Positions 9,322 to 16,504 of a stretch of DNA of 28,118 nt are shown in pieces; position 1 is the stretch's first letter, and each line of letters opens with the position of its first letter. The notes beneath the pieces were generated by a model. The model saw only the letters and a list, made by a program, of their open reading frames with translations, searched no databases and was not told where the DNA came from. The stretch spans positions 1 to 28,118 of the forward strand of contig DRZV01000090.1 in the NCBI GenBank assembly GCA_011375465.1, written 5' to 3'. This DNA comes from Neomoorella mulderi (GTDB lineage Bacteria > Bacillota > DSM-521 > Neomoorellales > Neomoorellaceae). The translations under genes were made by a program, and so were the position numbers.

Positions 9322-9529
9322 GCGAGGAAAACAAGAGAACAGAGGACACCCTGCGGTGCCCGTGATCCCTGTGAGGTTCTGAGCCAACACCTATAGAAAG
9401 GGAGCCTAACTCCGGGCGTGGACTGCAGGCCCTGGTATCGGGGAAGCGGGAAGCGCTCGGGAGGGCACCCACCTGGAGGACCGGGTTCATTGAACACACG
9501 GGGCACACGGCACCGCGGGGTTTTGTTTT
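9322..9529 (+). ncRNA. ssrS: 6S RNA (RNA polymerase regulator)
   Basis: About 200 bases without coding potential, between aspS and tcdA. This is the place where, from my knowledge of the family, one Bacillus subtilis 6S RNA (BsrA) lies. The ends form a long closing stem: 9349-9360 pairs base for base (one G-U) with 9509-9520, and AAAACAA (9328-9334) can pair with TTGTTTT (9523-9529). The large middle part can fold into an interrupted hairpin, as expected for the open-promoter mimic that binds sigma-A holoenzyme. The 3' strand followed by a T-rich run probably also ends transcription. The call rests on position, length, promoter and terminal pairing; a covariance search was not possible. Confidence 0.82.
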
Positions 9530-9533
9530 GGCC

Positions 9534-10220
9534 ATGGACATCTGGAGCCGCAGCCGCCATCTTCTGGGAGAAGAAAATTTACATAAGCTGGCCCAGGCCC
9601 GGGTGGCAGTCATAGGCACCGGAGGCGTGGGATCTTTCGCGGTGGAAGCCCTAGCCCGATCAGGCGTAGGGTTTCTCTTCTTGATGGACCCCGATGTGGT
9701 CTCTTCCCCGGACATAAACCGGCAGCTGCCCGCCCTCCGCAGCACCCAGGGAAGGCCCAAGGTGGAGGTGCTGGCCCAGCGCTGCCGTGATATAAATCCC
9801 GCCCTGGAGGTGGTGCCCTGTCAGGAGAGATATTCTCGGGAAAAAAGAGAGCTTGTCCCCCAAAGGCTGGACTTTTTAATAGATGCCGTGGACGAAATAG
9901 AAGCCAAGGTGGATTTGATCCTCATGGCCCGAGAAAGGGACCTGGCCATGGCCAGCAGCATGGGCATGGGCAGAAGGCTGGACCCCACCTGCGTGCGGCT
10001 GGGTTCCCTCCAGGAGGTAAAGGGCTGCCCCCTGGCCCGAGAGATAAAGAGGCGTCTGAGACAGATGGGGATAGAACCCCGCATCCAGGTGGTCTATTCC
10101 CTGGAACTTCCCCAGGATCTCCCCTCCCCTGGAGCGGTGGGCAGCATGATCTTCGTGCCGGCCACTGCGGGATTATTTTTGGCCTATGCCGCCTTGAAGG
10201 GTATTTTGGATAAAACTTAG
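9534..10220 (+). CDS. tcdA: tRNA threonylcarbamoyladenosine dehydratase (TcdA/CsdL, YrvM type)
   Basis: ThiF/E1-like ATP-dependent enzyme that cyclises t6A37 in tRNA. Visible are VAVIGTGGVGSFAVEALARS (nucleotide-binding loop), DPDVVSSPDINRQLPA (the E1-family D-x-N-x-x-R-Q pattern) and DAVDEIEAKVDLI, with a hydrophobic C-terminal stretch. It is about 228 residues, somewhat shorter than E. coli TcdA (about 268). ATG 9534 is assumed; TTG 9528 is in frame and possible. No ribosome site is seen apart from the GGGG of the 6S closing stem, and the start lies about 5 bases from the predicted 6S 3' end, so expression probably depends on read-through of 6S transcription. Confidence 0.9.
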   Translation: MDIWSRSRHLLGEENLHKLAQARVAVIGTGGVGSFAVEALARSGVGFLFLMDPDVVSSPDINRQLPALRSTQGRPKVEVLAQRCRDINPALEVVPCQERYSREKRELVPQRLDFLIDAVDEIEAKVDLILMARERDLAMASSMGMGRRLDPTCVRLGSLQEVKGCPLAREIKRRLRQMGIEPRIQVVYSLELPQDLPSPGAVGSMIFVPATAGLFLAYAALKGILDKT

Positions 10221-10271
10221 ATAAAATTTTGTTATGGTTTTTTAAAAAAGTGGAAAAATCGGCCAGAGGTC

Positions 10272-10280
10272 TGTTATAAT
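10272..10280 (+). promoter_or_regulatory. Extended -10 promoter of trxA
   Basis: TGTTATAAT is an extended -10 element (TGnTATAAT). No good -35 is present (TGGAAA at 10251 with an 18-base spacer is the best). An A/T-rich leader with AAGGAGG at 10307-10313 follows. Confidence 0.65.
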
Positions 10281-10319
10281 AGTTACAAATAATTATTAAA
10301 GCAAACAAGGAGGAAAATT

Positions 10320-10643
10320 ATGGCTTCTATCATCGAGCTCACCGAAGAAAATTTTTCTAGGGAGGTTCTGCAGGATCCGGGTTTGGTGCTGGTGGATTTC
10401 TGGGCCGCCTGGTGCGGTCCCTGCCGCATGTTCGCCCCGGTGGTGGATAGCATAGCCCAGGAGTATGAGGGTAAGGTTAAAGTGGCCAAGCTGAATGTGG
10501 ACGATCATCCTTCCATAGCCGAGAGGTACAATATAATGAGCATACCCACGGTGATCCTGTTCAAACAGGGGGAAAAGGTGGCCCAGCTCATAGGGTATCA
10601 GACCAAAGATCGCCTGGCCCAGGTAATAGAAAGGTATCTATGA
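10320..10643 (+). CDS. trxA: Thioredoxin
   Basis: A 107-residue thioredoxin, normal family length. FWAAWCGPCRMFAPV carries the WCGPC redox site near residue 31-35, and the cis-proline loop is seen in SIPTVILFKQG near residue 76. It reduces protein disulfides in the cytoplasm. An excellent ribosome site (AAGGAGG) precedes the ATG, and it has its own promoter. It is convergent with rarA and only 2 bases apart; its terminator lies inside the end of rarA. Confidence 0.97.
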   Translation: MASIIELTEENFSREVLQDPGLVLVDFWAAWCGPCRMFAPVVDSIAQEYEGKVKVAKLNVDDHPSIAERYNIMSIPTVILFKQGEKVAQLIGYQTKDRLAQVIERYL

Positions 10644-10645
10644 GC

Positions 10646-11968
10646 TCAGCCCTGCCGCCTGGTACGTTCTTGCCAGGCGGCTTTTAATCTGGCTTCTTCC
10701 CCCTCTTCCTTGGGCCGGTAGAACTCTTTCCCTTTCAAGCTGGCGGGCAGGTAATCCTGCTCCACCCAACCGCGGGGGTACTGGTGGGGATACTTGTACC
10801 CTTGGCCGTGTCCCAGGGCTTTGGCCCCTGGATAGCTGGCGTCCCGCAGATGGGCAGGGACAGGTGGGGTGCCCTCCCTTTCCACCGCGGCCATGGCCGC
10901 CTCTATGGAGGCTATAACCGAATTGCTCTTGGGGGCCAGGGCTATATACAGGGTGGCCTGGGCCAGAAGGAGCCGGCCTTCCGGCAGTCCCACCCTTTCT
11001 ACCCCCAGGGCTGCCGCCGCAGCCACCAGCAGGGCCTGGGGGTCTGCCAGGCCCACATCTTCAGCCGCGTGCACCATGAGCCTGCGTGCCAGATAGAGAG
11101 GATCCTCCCCTGCTTTCAGCATACGGGCCAGCCAGTAGAGGGCCGCGTCGGGATCCGACCCCCTCATGCTCTTTATCCAGGCGGAGACGCAGTTGTAGTG
11201 CTCCTCTTCTTTATCATAGCTAAGGGGCCTTTGCTGGAGGGCTTGGGCCAGAACCTCTTTGGTGAGGGTTATGGGCCCTCCTCCCTCAGGAGCACTTATG
11301 AGGGCTGCGAACTCTAGGGTGTTGAGGGCTACCCGGGCGTCCCCTCCAGCGGCATGGGCCAAGTATTCCAGCGCCCCCTCTTCCGCCTGTATCTCCAGTT
11401 GCCCTAACCCCCGTTCCTTGTCCTTCAGGGCCCGCTGCAGCAGGATCAAGATATCTTGGGGCGCCAGGGGCTCCAGGCGGACTATGCGGGAACGGGAGCG
11501 CAGGGCGGGATTGATGGTGAACATGGGATTTTCCACCGTAGCCCCTATCAGGATGATCAGCCCCTCTTCCACCCAGGGCAGGAGGGCATCCTGGACGTTT
11601 TTGGCCCAGCGATGGATTTCATCCACAAAAAGGACGGTTTTCTGTTGATAAAATTTTTCCCGTTCTTTGGCCGAATTGATGACCCTTTTTATCTCGTTTA
11701 CCCCATCCAGCATCCCATTTAAAGTCTCGAAATGGGAGCGGGTTCGGCGGGCTATGATCTGGGCCAAGGTGGTTTTTCCTGTTCCTGGAGGTCCCCATAG
11801 GATAAGGGAGCTCAGGCAGTCCCGTTCTATGGCCAGGCGCAGGGGGGTCCCGGGACCTAAGATTTTTTCCTGGCCCACCAGCTCCTCCAGGGTTCGGGGT
11901 CGCATGCGGGTGGCCAGGGGGGCCTGCTGTAACCTGCGGGCCTGGCTGGCGGCTTCGAACAGGTCCAT
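10646..11968 (-). CDS. rarA: Replication-associated recombination protein RarA (MgsA) AAA+ ATPase
   Basis: Clamp-loader-like AAA+ ATPase acting at stalled replication forks. Walker A is GPPGTGKTTLA, Walker B VLFVDEIHRW, sensor 1 GATVENP, and the RarA C-terminal tetramerisation region includes PAHLRDASYPGAKALGHG and YKYPHQYPRGWVEQDYLP. ATG at 11968-11966 is preferred over the in-frame GTG at 11977, because AGGTGA lies 6 bases before the ATG while the GTG is part of that ribosome site. About 440 residues, usual for the family. It is divergent from the Mrp gene, with about 125 bases between. Confidence 0.95.
   Translation of the reverse strand: MDLFEAASQARRLQQAPLATRMRPRTLEELVGQEKILGPGTPLRLAIERDCLSSLILWGPPGTGKTTLAQIIARRTRSHFETLNGMLDGVNEIKRVINSAKEREKFYQQKTVLFVDEIHRWAKNVQDALLPWVEEGLIILIGATVENPMFTINPALRSRSRIVRLEPLAPQDILILLQRALKDKERGLGQLEIQAEEGALEYLAHAAGGDARVALNTLEFAALISAPEGGGPITLTKEVLAQALQQRPLSYDKEEEHYNCVSAWIKSMRGSDPDAALYWLARMLKAGEDPLYLARRLMVHAAEDVGLADPQALLVAAAAALGVERVGLPEGRLLLAQATLYIALAPKSNSVIASIEAAMAAVEREGTPPVPAHLRDASYPGAKALGHGQGYKYPHQYPRGWVEQDYLPASLKGKEFYRPKEEGEEARLKAAWQERTRRQG
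10654..10687 (+). terminator. Intrinsic terminator of trxA, inside the 3' end of rarA
   Basis: GCCGCCTGG (10654-10662), a 10-base loop and CCAGGCGGC (10673-10681) form a perfect 9-base stem followed by TTTTAAT. The stem lies within the last codons of the opposite-strand rarA gene. Confidence 0.88.
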
Positions 11969-12042
11969 GGGCTTCACCTGCCTTTTCCGTTGATTTTATT
12001 TTATCATGGCCAGGGTAAAGTTAAAAATGGCATAATTTTTTA

Positions 12043-12071
12043 TTGAACATTGGTCAATTTTACGCTATAAT
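12043..12071 (+). promoter_or_regulatory. Sigma-A promoter of the Mrp/NBP35 gene
   Basis: TTGAAC (12043-12048), a 17-base spacer and TATAAT (12066-12071). A small inverted repeat, ATTGA (12042-12046) with TCAAT (12054-12058), overlaps the -35 box and could be an operator, but five-base arms are weak evidence. Confidence 0.8.
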
Positions 12072-12092
12072 CGGATTCGGGGTGAAAAACTT

Positions 12093-12914
12093 ATGGAGCA
12101 TAAGAGCTGCCAAAACTGTCAACAGGCCGGTTCCTGCAGGGCCAAGGAGAGCACCCGCATTCCTCCCCACGAGCTCAGCGAGATAAAGCATGTGATAGGC
12201 GTCATGAGCGGAAAGGGTGGGGTGGGCAAATCTTCCCTCACCGCCTTGCTGGCTGTAGCCCTCCAGAGGAAGGGCTATAATGTAGGGATAATGGATGCGG
12301 ATATAACGGGGCCCAGCATACCCAAGATGTTCAGCCTGAGACAGCCGCCTGAGAATATAGGCCAGGGCCTGATCCCTCCCCAGACACCAGAAGGGATCAG
12401 GATCATGTCCTTGAACCTTCTCCTTCCCCATGAGAACGACCCGGTGGTGTGGAGAGGTCCTCTGATAAGCGGGGCTATCCAGCAGTTCTGGACAGACGTC
12501 ATATGGGGCAAGCTGGATTATCTCCTGGTGGACCTGCCGCCCGGTACTGCCGATGCCCCTCTGACCGTTCTCCAATCTCTGCCGGTGGACGGCCTTATCC
12601 TGGTCAGCTCCCCCCAGGAGCTGGTGCAGATGGTGGTGAAAAAGGCCATGAAGATGGCTTCCCTCATGGGGGTCAAGGTGCTGGGCCTGGTGGAGAACAT
12701 GAGCTATATAACCTGTCCCCATTGCGGCCGCAACCTTTTCCCCTACGGTCCCAGCCAGGCGGAGGAGGTGGCCGAAGAGGCGGGTATTCCCCTCCTGGGA
12801 GTGTTGCCGGTGGATCCCCTGCTGGCAGCGGCCTGCGACAGGGGGGAGATGGCCCTGTATAACGGGCCCCTCATGGAGATCATGGACAGGATCCTGGAGC
12901 ACCTGCCCAAGTAG
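12093..12914 (+). CDS. Mrp/NBP35-type Fe-S cluster carrier ATPase
   Basis: P-loop ATPase of the Mrp/ApbC/NBP35 family (273 residues), which holds a labile 4Fe-4S cluster and passes it to apoproteins. The deviant Walker A is GVMSGKGGVGKSSL near residue 40, followed by MDADITGPS, VDLPPGTAD and the cluster-binding ITCPHCGRNLFP near residue 208. The N-terminus carries C6-x2-C9-x5-C15, the last three cysteines of the NBP35 N-terminal cluster motif, which plain Mrp proteins lack. The gene has its own promoter and terminator and sits directly before iscR, consistent with Fe-S biogenesis. Confidence 0.92.
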   Translation: MEHKSCQNCQQAGSCRAKESTRIPPHELSEIKHVIGVMSGKGGVGKSSLTALLAVALQRKGYNVGIMDADITGPSIPKMFSLRQPPENIGQGLIPPQTPEGIRIMSLNLLLPHENDPVVWRGPLISGAIQQFWTDVIWGKLDYLLVDLPPGTADAPLTVLQSLPVDGLILVSSPQELVQMVVKKAMKMASLMGVKVLGLVENMSYITCPHCGRNLFPYGPSQAEEVAEEAGIPLLGVLPVDPLLAAACDRGEMALYNGPLMEIMDRILEHLPK

Positions 12915-12918
12915 CGTA

Positions 12919-12945
12919 AAAACCCGGAAACCCTCCGGGTTTTTT
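12919..12945 (+). terminator. Intrinsic terminator after the Mrp gene
   Basis: AACCCGGA (12921-12928), loop AACCC, TCCGGGTT (12934-12941), then more T. The A run before and T run after lengthen the stem. It ends 4 bases before the iscR -35 box. Confidence 0.92.
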
Positions 12946-12948
12946 ATA

Positions 12949-12978
12949 TTGACAAATACCTTACTAAAAAGGTATGAT
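12949..12978 (+). promoter_or_regulatory. iscR promoter with an inverted-repeat operator in the spacer
   Basis: TTGACA (12949-12954), an 18-base spacer and TATGAT (12973-12978). ATACC (12956-12960) and GGTAT (12971-12975) form a dyad filling the spacer. Rrf2-family regulators commonly bind such sites in their own promoters, so autorepression by the downstream IscR is likely (inference). Confidence 0.78.
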
Positions 12979-13001
12979 ATTTTCTGTATCGGGGTGAAAA
13001 G

Positions 13002-13463
13002 ATGAAGCTGTCCACCAGGGGAAGATACGGCCTGAGGGCCATGATATTCTTGGCCCAACACTATGGCCAGGGACCTATCCCTTTAAGGCGCATCTCCGAG
13101 AAGGAGGATATACCCTCCAGCTATCTGGAGCAATTGCTGTTCCTCTTAAGGCGGGGGGGCTTGGTGAAGGGGGTAAAAGGGCCTCAAGGGGGCTATCTTC
13201 TGAGCCGATCCCCCAGGGATATAACCCTGGGGGAGATAATCCGCCTGTTGGAAGGCCCCCTGCACCCGGTGGAATGCCTCTGGGAAGGGGCTCCCTGCCA
13301 GCAGGCTGATTTTTGTGTAGCCCGGGAAATCTGGAAGAAGATCGAGCTGGCCATAAAGGATATCCTGGACAGCTTCACTTTAGAGGATATGGTGAGCAGG
13401 TTGAAGCAAAAATCCTCGAGGGAAGAGGGTGAACCCCATAAGGAGGATATATCTAGACCATAG
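13002..13463 (+). CDS. iscR: Rrf2-family Fe-S regulator, IscR-like
   Basis: 153-residue winged-helix regulator starting MKLSTRGRYGLRAMIFLA, the Rrf2 signature, with GLVKGVKGPQGGYLLSR as the wing. Three cysteines in C-LWEGAP-C-QQADF-C (near residues 92-105) match the IscR cluster ligands, with six and five residues between them (five and five in E. coli). It probably senses Fe-S status and controls itself plus iscS and mnmA; the dyad in its promoter supports autoregulation. GGGGTGA precedes the ATG. It contains a G7 run near 13155 read in frame. The 3' end overlaps iscS by 35 bases. Confidence 0.9.
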   Translation: MKLSTRGRYGLRAMIFLAQHYGQGPIPLRRISEKEDIPSSYLEQLLFLLRRGGLVKGVKGPQGGYLLSRSPRDITLGEIIRLLEGPLHPVECLWEGAPCQQADFCVAREIWKKIELAIKDILDSFTLEDMVSRLKQKSSREEGEPHKEDISRP

Positions 13464-14610
13464 CGCCACCACACCGGTGCGCCCGGAAGTCAGGGAAGCC
13501 ATGGAGCCCTTCCTGGGTCCCACGGCCTTTGGCAATCCCTCTTCGGTATTATACAGCTGGGGTAGGGAGGCCAGGAGGGCGGTGGAAGAGGCCAGGTCCA
13601 AGGTGGCCAGGCTTATAGGAGCCCAGCCTGAGGAGATAATATTTACCAGCGGGGGAACCGAGGCGGATAATTTGGCCCTCCTGGGGGTAGCCTGGGCCCA
13701 CCGGGAGAGGGGAAGGCACATCATCACTTCCTCCATAGAGCACCAGGCGGTACTCCAGCCCTTGAAATATTTAGAAGGCCAGGGCTTTGAGGTTACCTAT
13801 CTGCCGGTGACCCCTGAGGGCTTGGTGGAGGTGGAGCAGCTGTCTCGGGCCCTCAGAAAAGACACCATACTGGTGAGCGTCATGTACGTCAACAACGAGA
13901 TAGGCACGATCCAGCCCATAGAAGAGATTGGCAGGCTGGCCCGAGAGAGGGGGATCATTTTTCATACCGACGCGGTACAGGCCGCGGGCAAAATCCCCAT
14001 AAATGTAGAAAAACTGTCGGTGGACCTCCTCAGCCTCTCGGCCCATAAAATCTACGGTCCTAAAGGGGTAGGGGCTCTGTATGTGCGGAAGGGGGTGGAT
14101 CTCCATCCCCTCCTCTTCGGGGGAGGTCAGGAGCGGGGGATAAGGCCGGGCACGGAAAATGTGCCGGGCATAGTGGGGATGGGCCGGGCAGCAGAACTGG
14201 CCTTACAGGAAATGGATAAGGAGATGCCCCGCTTGCAGGCCTTAAGGGATAAACTGGTAAAAGGCGTGTTGGGGCGGATTGAGGACCTGGTGCTCACCGG
14301 ACACCGCGAGAAGAGGATACCCAATCACGCTAGCTTCTGCTTTGCCCACGTGGAGGGGGAGTCCCTCCTGGTGGAGTTGGACTGTAAGGGGGTAGCGGCC
14401 TCCAGCGGTTCCGCCTGCAGCACTGGGGAAGCAGGGCCTTCCCACGTGCTCCTGGCCTTGGGCCTTCCTCCGGAATTGGCCCACGGATCCCTCAGGCTCA
14501 CCCTGGGCCGGGACAATACCGAAGAGGATATAGACTACGTATTGGAAGTCCTGCCTGAGGCGGTTTTCCGCCTGAGGCAGCTCTCCCCTTCTTACCAAAA
14601 GGCCATTTAG
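13429..14610 (+). CDS. iscS: Cysteine desulfurase IscS/NifS
   Basis: PLP enzyme (393 residues) that takes sulfur from cysteine for Fe-S clusters and tRNA thiolation. The PLP lysine is K207 in SLSAHKIYGPKG; HTDAVQAAGK contains the cofactor-binding Asp; the catalytic cysteine is C330 in ASSGSACSTG. The GTG at 13429 has GAGG 7 bases upstream and lies inside iscR, so translation is probably coupled. No IscU/NifU scaffold gene follows; mnmA comes next, which fits delivery of sulfur to tRNA, with cluster assembly perhaps using a scaffold encoded elsewhere. Confidence 0.95.
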   Translation: MNPIRRIYLDHSATTPVRPEVREAMEPFLGPTAFGNPSSVLYSWGREARRAVEEARSKVARLIGAQPEEIIFTSGGTEADNLALLGVAWAHRERGRHIITSSIEHQAVLQPLKYLEGQGFEVTYLPVTPEGLVEVEQLSRALRKDTILVSVMYVNNEIGTIQPIEEIGRLARERGIIFHTDAVQAAGKIPINVEKLSVDLLSLSAHKIYGPKGVGALYVRKGVDLHPLLFGGGQERGIRPGTENVPGIVGMGRAAELALQEMDKEMPRLQALRDKLVKGVLGRIEDLVLTGHREKRIPNHASFCFAHVEGESLLVELDCKGVAASSGSACSTGEAGPSHVLLALGLPPELAHGSLRLTLGRDNTEEDIDYVLEVLPEAVFRLRQLSPSYQKAI

Positions 14611-14619
14611 GAGGCTAAG

Positions 14620-15699
14620 GTGGCGGTTTCTTCCAGGAGAGCCATGGTGGCCTTAAGCGGCGGGGTGGACAGCTCCACTGCCGCTGCCCTGCTTTTACAG
14701 CAGGGCTTTGAGGTGGCAGGGGCGGTTTTGGTGCACGGGGACTATAAAATCCAGGAAGCGGCCCAGAAGGCAGCCCGCCACCTCCAGATACCCCTTTACG
14801 TCTACGACATAAAGGAGCTCTTTGAGAAGGTGGTGGTCTCCTATTTCCTGGAAAGCTATCTTAAAGGGGAGACCCCCAACCCCTGCGTTATCTGCAATTT
14901 AAAGATAAGGTTTGGCTTTCTCCTGGAGAGGGCCCAGGAATTGGGCTTCCCCTTTCTGGCTACAGGTCATTATGCCCGCTGCCTCTACCATGAGGGGAGG
15001 CGGCGTTACCTTCTGGCCAAGGGCAGGGATAAGGCCAAGGATCAGAGTTACTTCCTCTACGGCCTCAAGCAGGAGCAGCTGAGGCACATATTATTCCCCC
15101 TGGGGGGGTACACCAAGGGGAAAGTGAGGGAAATGGCCCAAAGGTGGGGACTTCCCGGAGCCCAGGCAAGGGAATCCCAGGATATATGCTTTATCAGAGG
15201 AGATTACCGACGATTTCTAAGAGAGAGGGCCGGAGACAGGATAAAGCCCGGACCCATACTGGATGTGAGGGGCCGCCTCCTGGGTTACCACCAGGGCCTC
15301 CCCTTTTACACCGTAGGGCAGCGCCGCGGATTGGGCCTGGGCTCAGGGAAACCCTATTTTGTCCTGGGGTGGGACGTGCAGCGCAACGCCCTCATAGTGG
15401 GGGAGGAAGGGGATTTAAAAAAGATGAGGGTACTCTTCTCCCGGGAAAACAACTATATATTGTGGGAAGAGCCTCCTCCTTCGGCAGAGATCACCGCCAA
15501 GGTGAGATACCGGGGTAAAGAGACGGCTGCTTTTTGGTATAATTTAGGTGGGGGGCGGGCCCGGGTGGAGTTTGCGGATTTTCCCGGAGCCATGGCTCCA
15601 GGCCAGTCGGTGGTGTACTACCAGGGAGAGTGGGTGGTGGGTGGAGGAATAATTGAAGGTTATGAATCCGAGTATGGCAGGATGGCCTGCCGGTTATAA
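14620..15699 (+). CDS. mnmA: tRNA-specific 2-thiouridylase MnmA (TrmU)
   Basis: Makes 2-thiouridine at the wobble base (s2U34) of Glu, Gln and Lys tRNAs. The PP-loop is VALSGGVDSSTAAALLL near residue 13. The two catalytic cysteines are in ETPNPCVICN and ESQDICFI, and the central and C-terminal barrel domains follow (YTVGQRRGLGLGSGKPYFV). About 359 residues. The segment after the PP-loop, between VLVHGD and the next helix, is shorter than in E. coli MnmA. GTG 14620 has GGAGG upstream, 9 bases after the iscS stop. A G7 run near 15104 is read in frame. Confidence 0.95.
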   Translation: MAVSSRRAMVALSGGVDSSTAAALLLQQGFEVAGAVLVHGDYKIQEAAQKAARHLQIPLYVYDIKELFEKVVVSYFLESYLKGETPNPCVICNLKIRFGFLLERAQELGFPFLATGHYARCLYHEGRRRYLLAKGRDKAKDQSYFLYGLKQEQLRHILFPLGGYTKGKVREMAQRWGLPGAQARESQDICFIRGDYRRFLRERAGDRIKPGPILDVRGRLLGYHQGLPFYTVGQRRGLGLGSGKPYFVLGWDVQRNALIVGEEGDLKKMRVLFSRENNYILWEEPPPSAEITAKVRYRGKETAAFWYNLGGGRARVEFADFPGAMAPGQSVVYYQGEWVVGGGIIEGYESEYGRMACRL

Positions 15700-15734
15700 T
15701 AACCCTAGAACTCGTTTCTGGAGGGTTTCTGCAT

Positions 15735-16226
15735 TTGAAGGGAAGAGAGATTCTGGGGTTGCCGGTCTGGTACCCGGGAGGAGGTAGGGAAGCAGGCCGG
15801 ATTGTGGACCTGCTCTTCGATCCCCATACCGGCAAAGTGGAGGCCCTGATCCTGGAGGGCGAGCTGGAGGGAGCCGTTCCCTTTAAGTCCTTAGCGTGGA
15901 GGGATCCGGCGGGGTTTGAGATCCAGGAAAGCCCTCCCTCTGGGGATCCTCCCTCTGGGTTAAAGAGCTGGAGAGAGGTAAAAGGTTGTAGCCTCTGGGG
16001 CCAAGGCCATAGCCTGGAAGATTTTATTGTAGATCCCTCTACCGGAGATATCACCTCCCTTGAGGTTTCTGAAGGAATTATAGATGACCTTATTCATGGA
16101 CGCCAACAAGTACCTTTAAGGGAAATTTCCCTGGAGGAATTACTCAATTTTAGAAAAGGGGTGAGGGAAAATGATGAGGCGTTGTCCCCGTTGTGGCAGC
16201 AAAGCCATAGGCAAGATAGGCAATAA
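15735..16226 (+). CDS. PRC-barrel domain protein
   Basis: 163 residues from a TTG preceded by GGAGGG. Two PRC-barrel-like units are visible: LGLPVWYPGGGREAGRIVDLLFDP with VEALILEG and AVPFKSL, then a second from about residue 85 (DFIVDPSTGDITSLEVSEGIIDDL). Such two-barrel proteins are common in Clostridia and of unknown role, perhaps RNA- or membrane-associated. The last 20 or so residues run 56 bases into the next small gene. In the alternative frame a TGA lies at the GGGGTGA ribosome site, so this tail may come from one extra base in the G4 run near 16160. Confidence 0.75.
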   Translation: MKGREILGLPVWYPGGGREAGRIVDLLFDPHTGKVEALILEGELEGAVPFKSLAWRDPAGFEIQESPPSGDPPSGLKSWREVKGCSLWGQGHSLEDFIVDPSTGDITSLEVSEGIIDDLIHGRQQVPLREISLEELLNFRKGVRENDEALSPLWQQSHRQDRQ

Positions 16227-16323
16227 TCAGTACTACTGCTGGGATTGTTGCGTGGAGTTTAACGAAAAACACCAGATCTTCAATGTTTCCGAAGACGGAA
16301 GCCTCATAGCTCTGGAAGGGTAG
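16171..16323 (+). CDS. Small zinc-ribbon protein
   Basis: 50 residues starting MMRRCPRCGSKAIGKIGNN and continuing with YYCWDCCVEF. The CPRCG and CWDC pairs form a four-cysteine zinc ribbon; an acidic tail (NVSEDGSLIALEG) follows. The GTGAGGG ribosome site lies 4-10 bases upstream. Overlap with the PRC-barrel end in another frame, and close spacing to the next ORF, suggest co-translation. I do not recognise a named family beyond the zinc ribbon; it may be an RNA- or DNA-binding accessory. Confidence 0.7.
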   Translation: MMRRCPRCGSKAIGKIGNNQYYCWDCCVEFNEKHQIFNVSEDGSLIALEG

Positions 16324-16329
16324 AGGCCC

Positions 16330-16500
16330 ATGGCAACCAATTTCTGGAGAGGATTCATAGCAGGAGCCTTTCTGGGTCTCCTAGGAGCCCTCCTCTGGTA
16401 CACCCCCCTTCAGGGGGAGGGGGAAGCCCTTCCAGGAGAAGGGGCAAAAAGGCGAAAACAGAAAATAGGGATTCTCCACCATCAGATAAGGGAAAGATAG
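16330..16500 (+). CDS. Small single-helix membrane protein (YtxH-like)
   Basis: 56 residues: MATNFWRG, then a glycine-rich hydrophobic helix FIAGAFLGLLGALLWY (about 9-24), an acidic and glycine-rich linker, and a basic tail. The shape resembles the start of YtxH-type membrane proteins, but it is too short to assign. GGAAGGG of the previous gene's end serves as ribosome site. It sits 4 bases before the AI-2E gene. Confidence 0.55.
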   Translation: MATNFWRGFIAGAFLGLLGALLWYTPLQGEGEALPGEGAKRRKQKIGILHHQIRER

Positions 16501-16504
16501 TTCC

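Noticed and set aside
8264..9760. 498-codon open frame on the minus strand
   Set aside because: It is antisense to aspS and the 6S RNA, shows no motif or ribosome site, and is a by-product of GC-rich codons in aspS.
12060..13061. 333-codon open frame on the minus strand
   Set aside because: Antisense to the clearly identified Mrp gene and spanning its promoter, its terminator and the iscR promoter; histidine- and glutamine-rich shadow translation.
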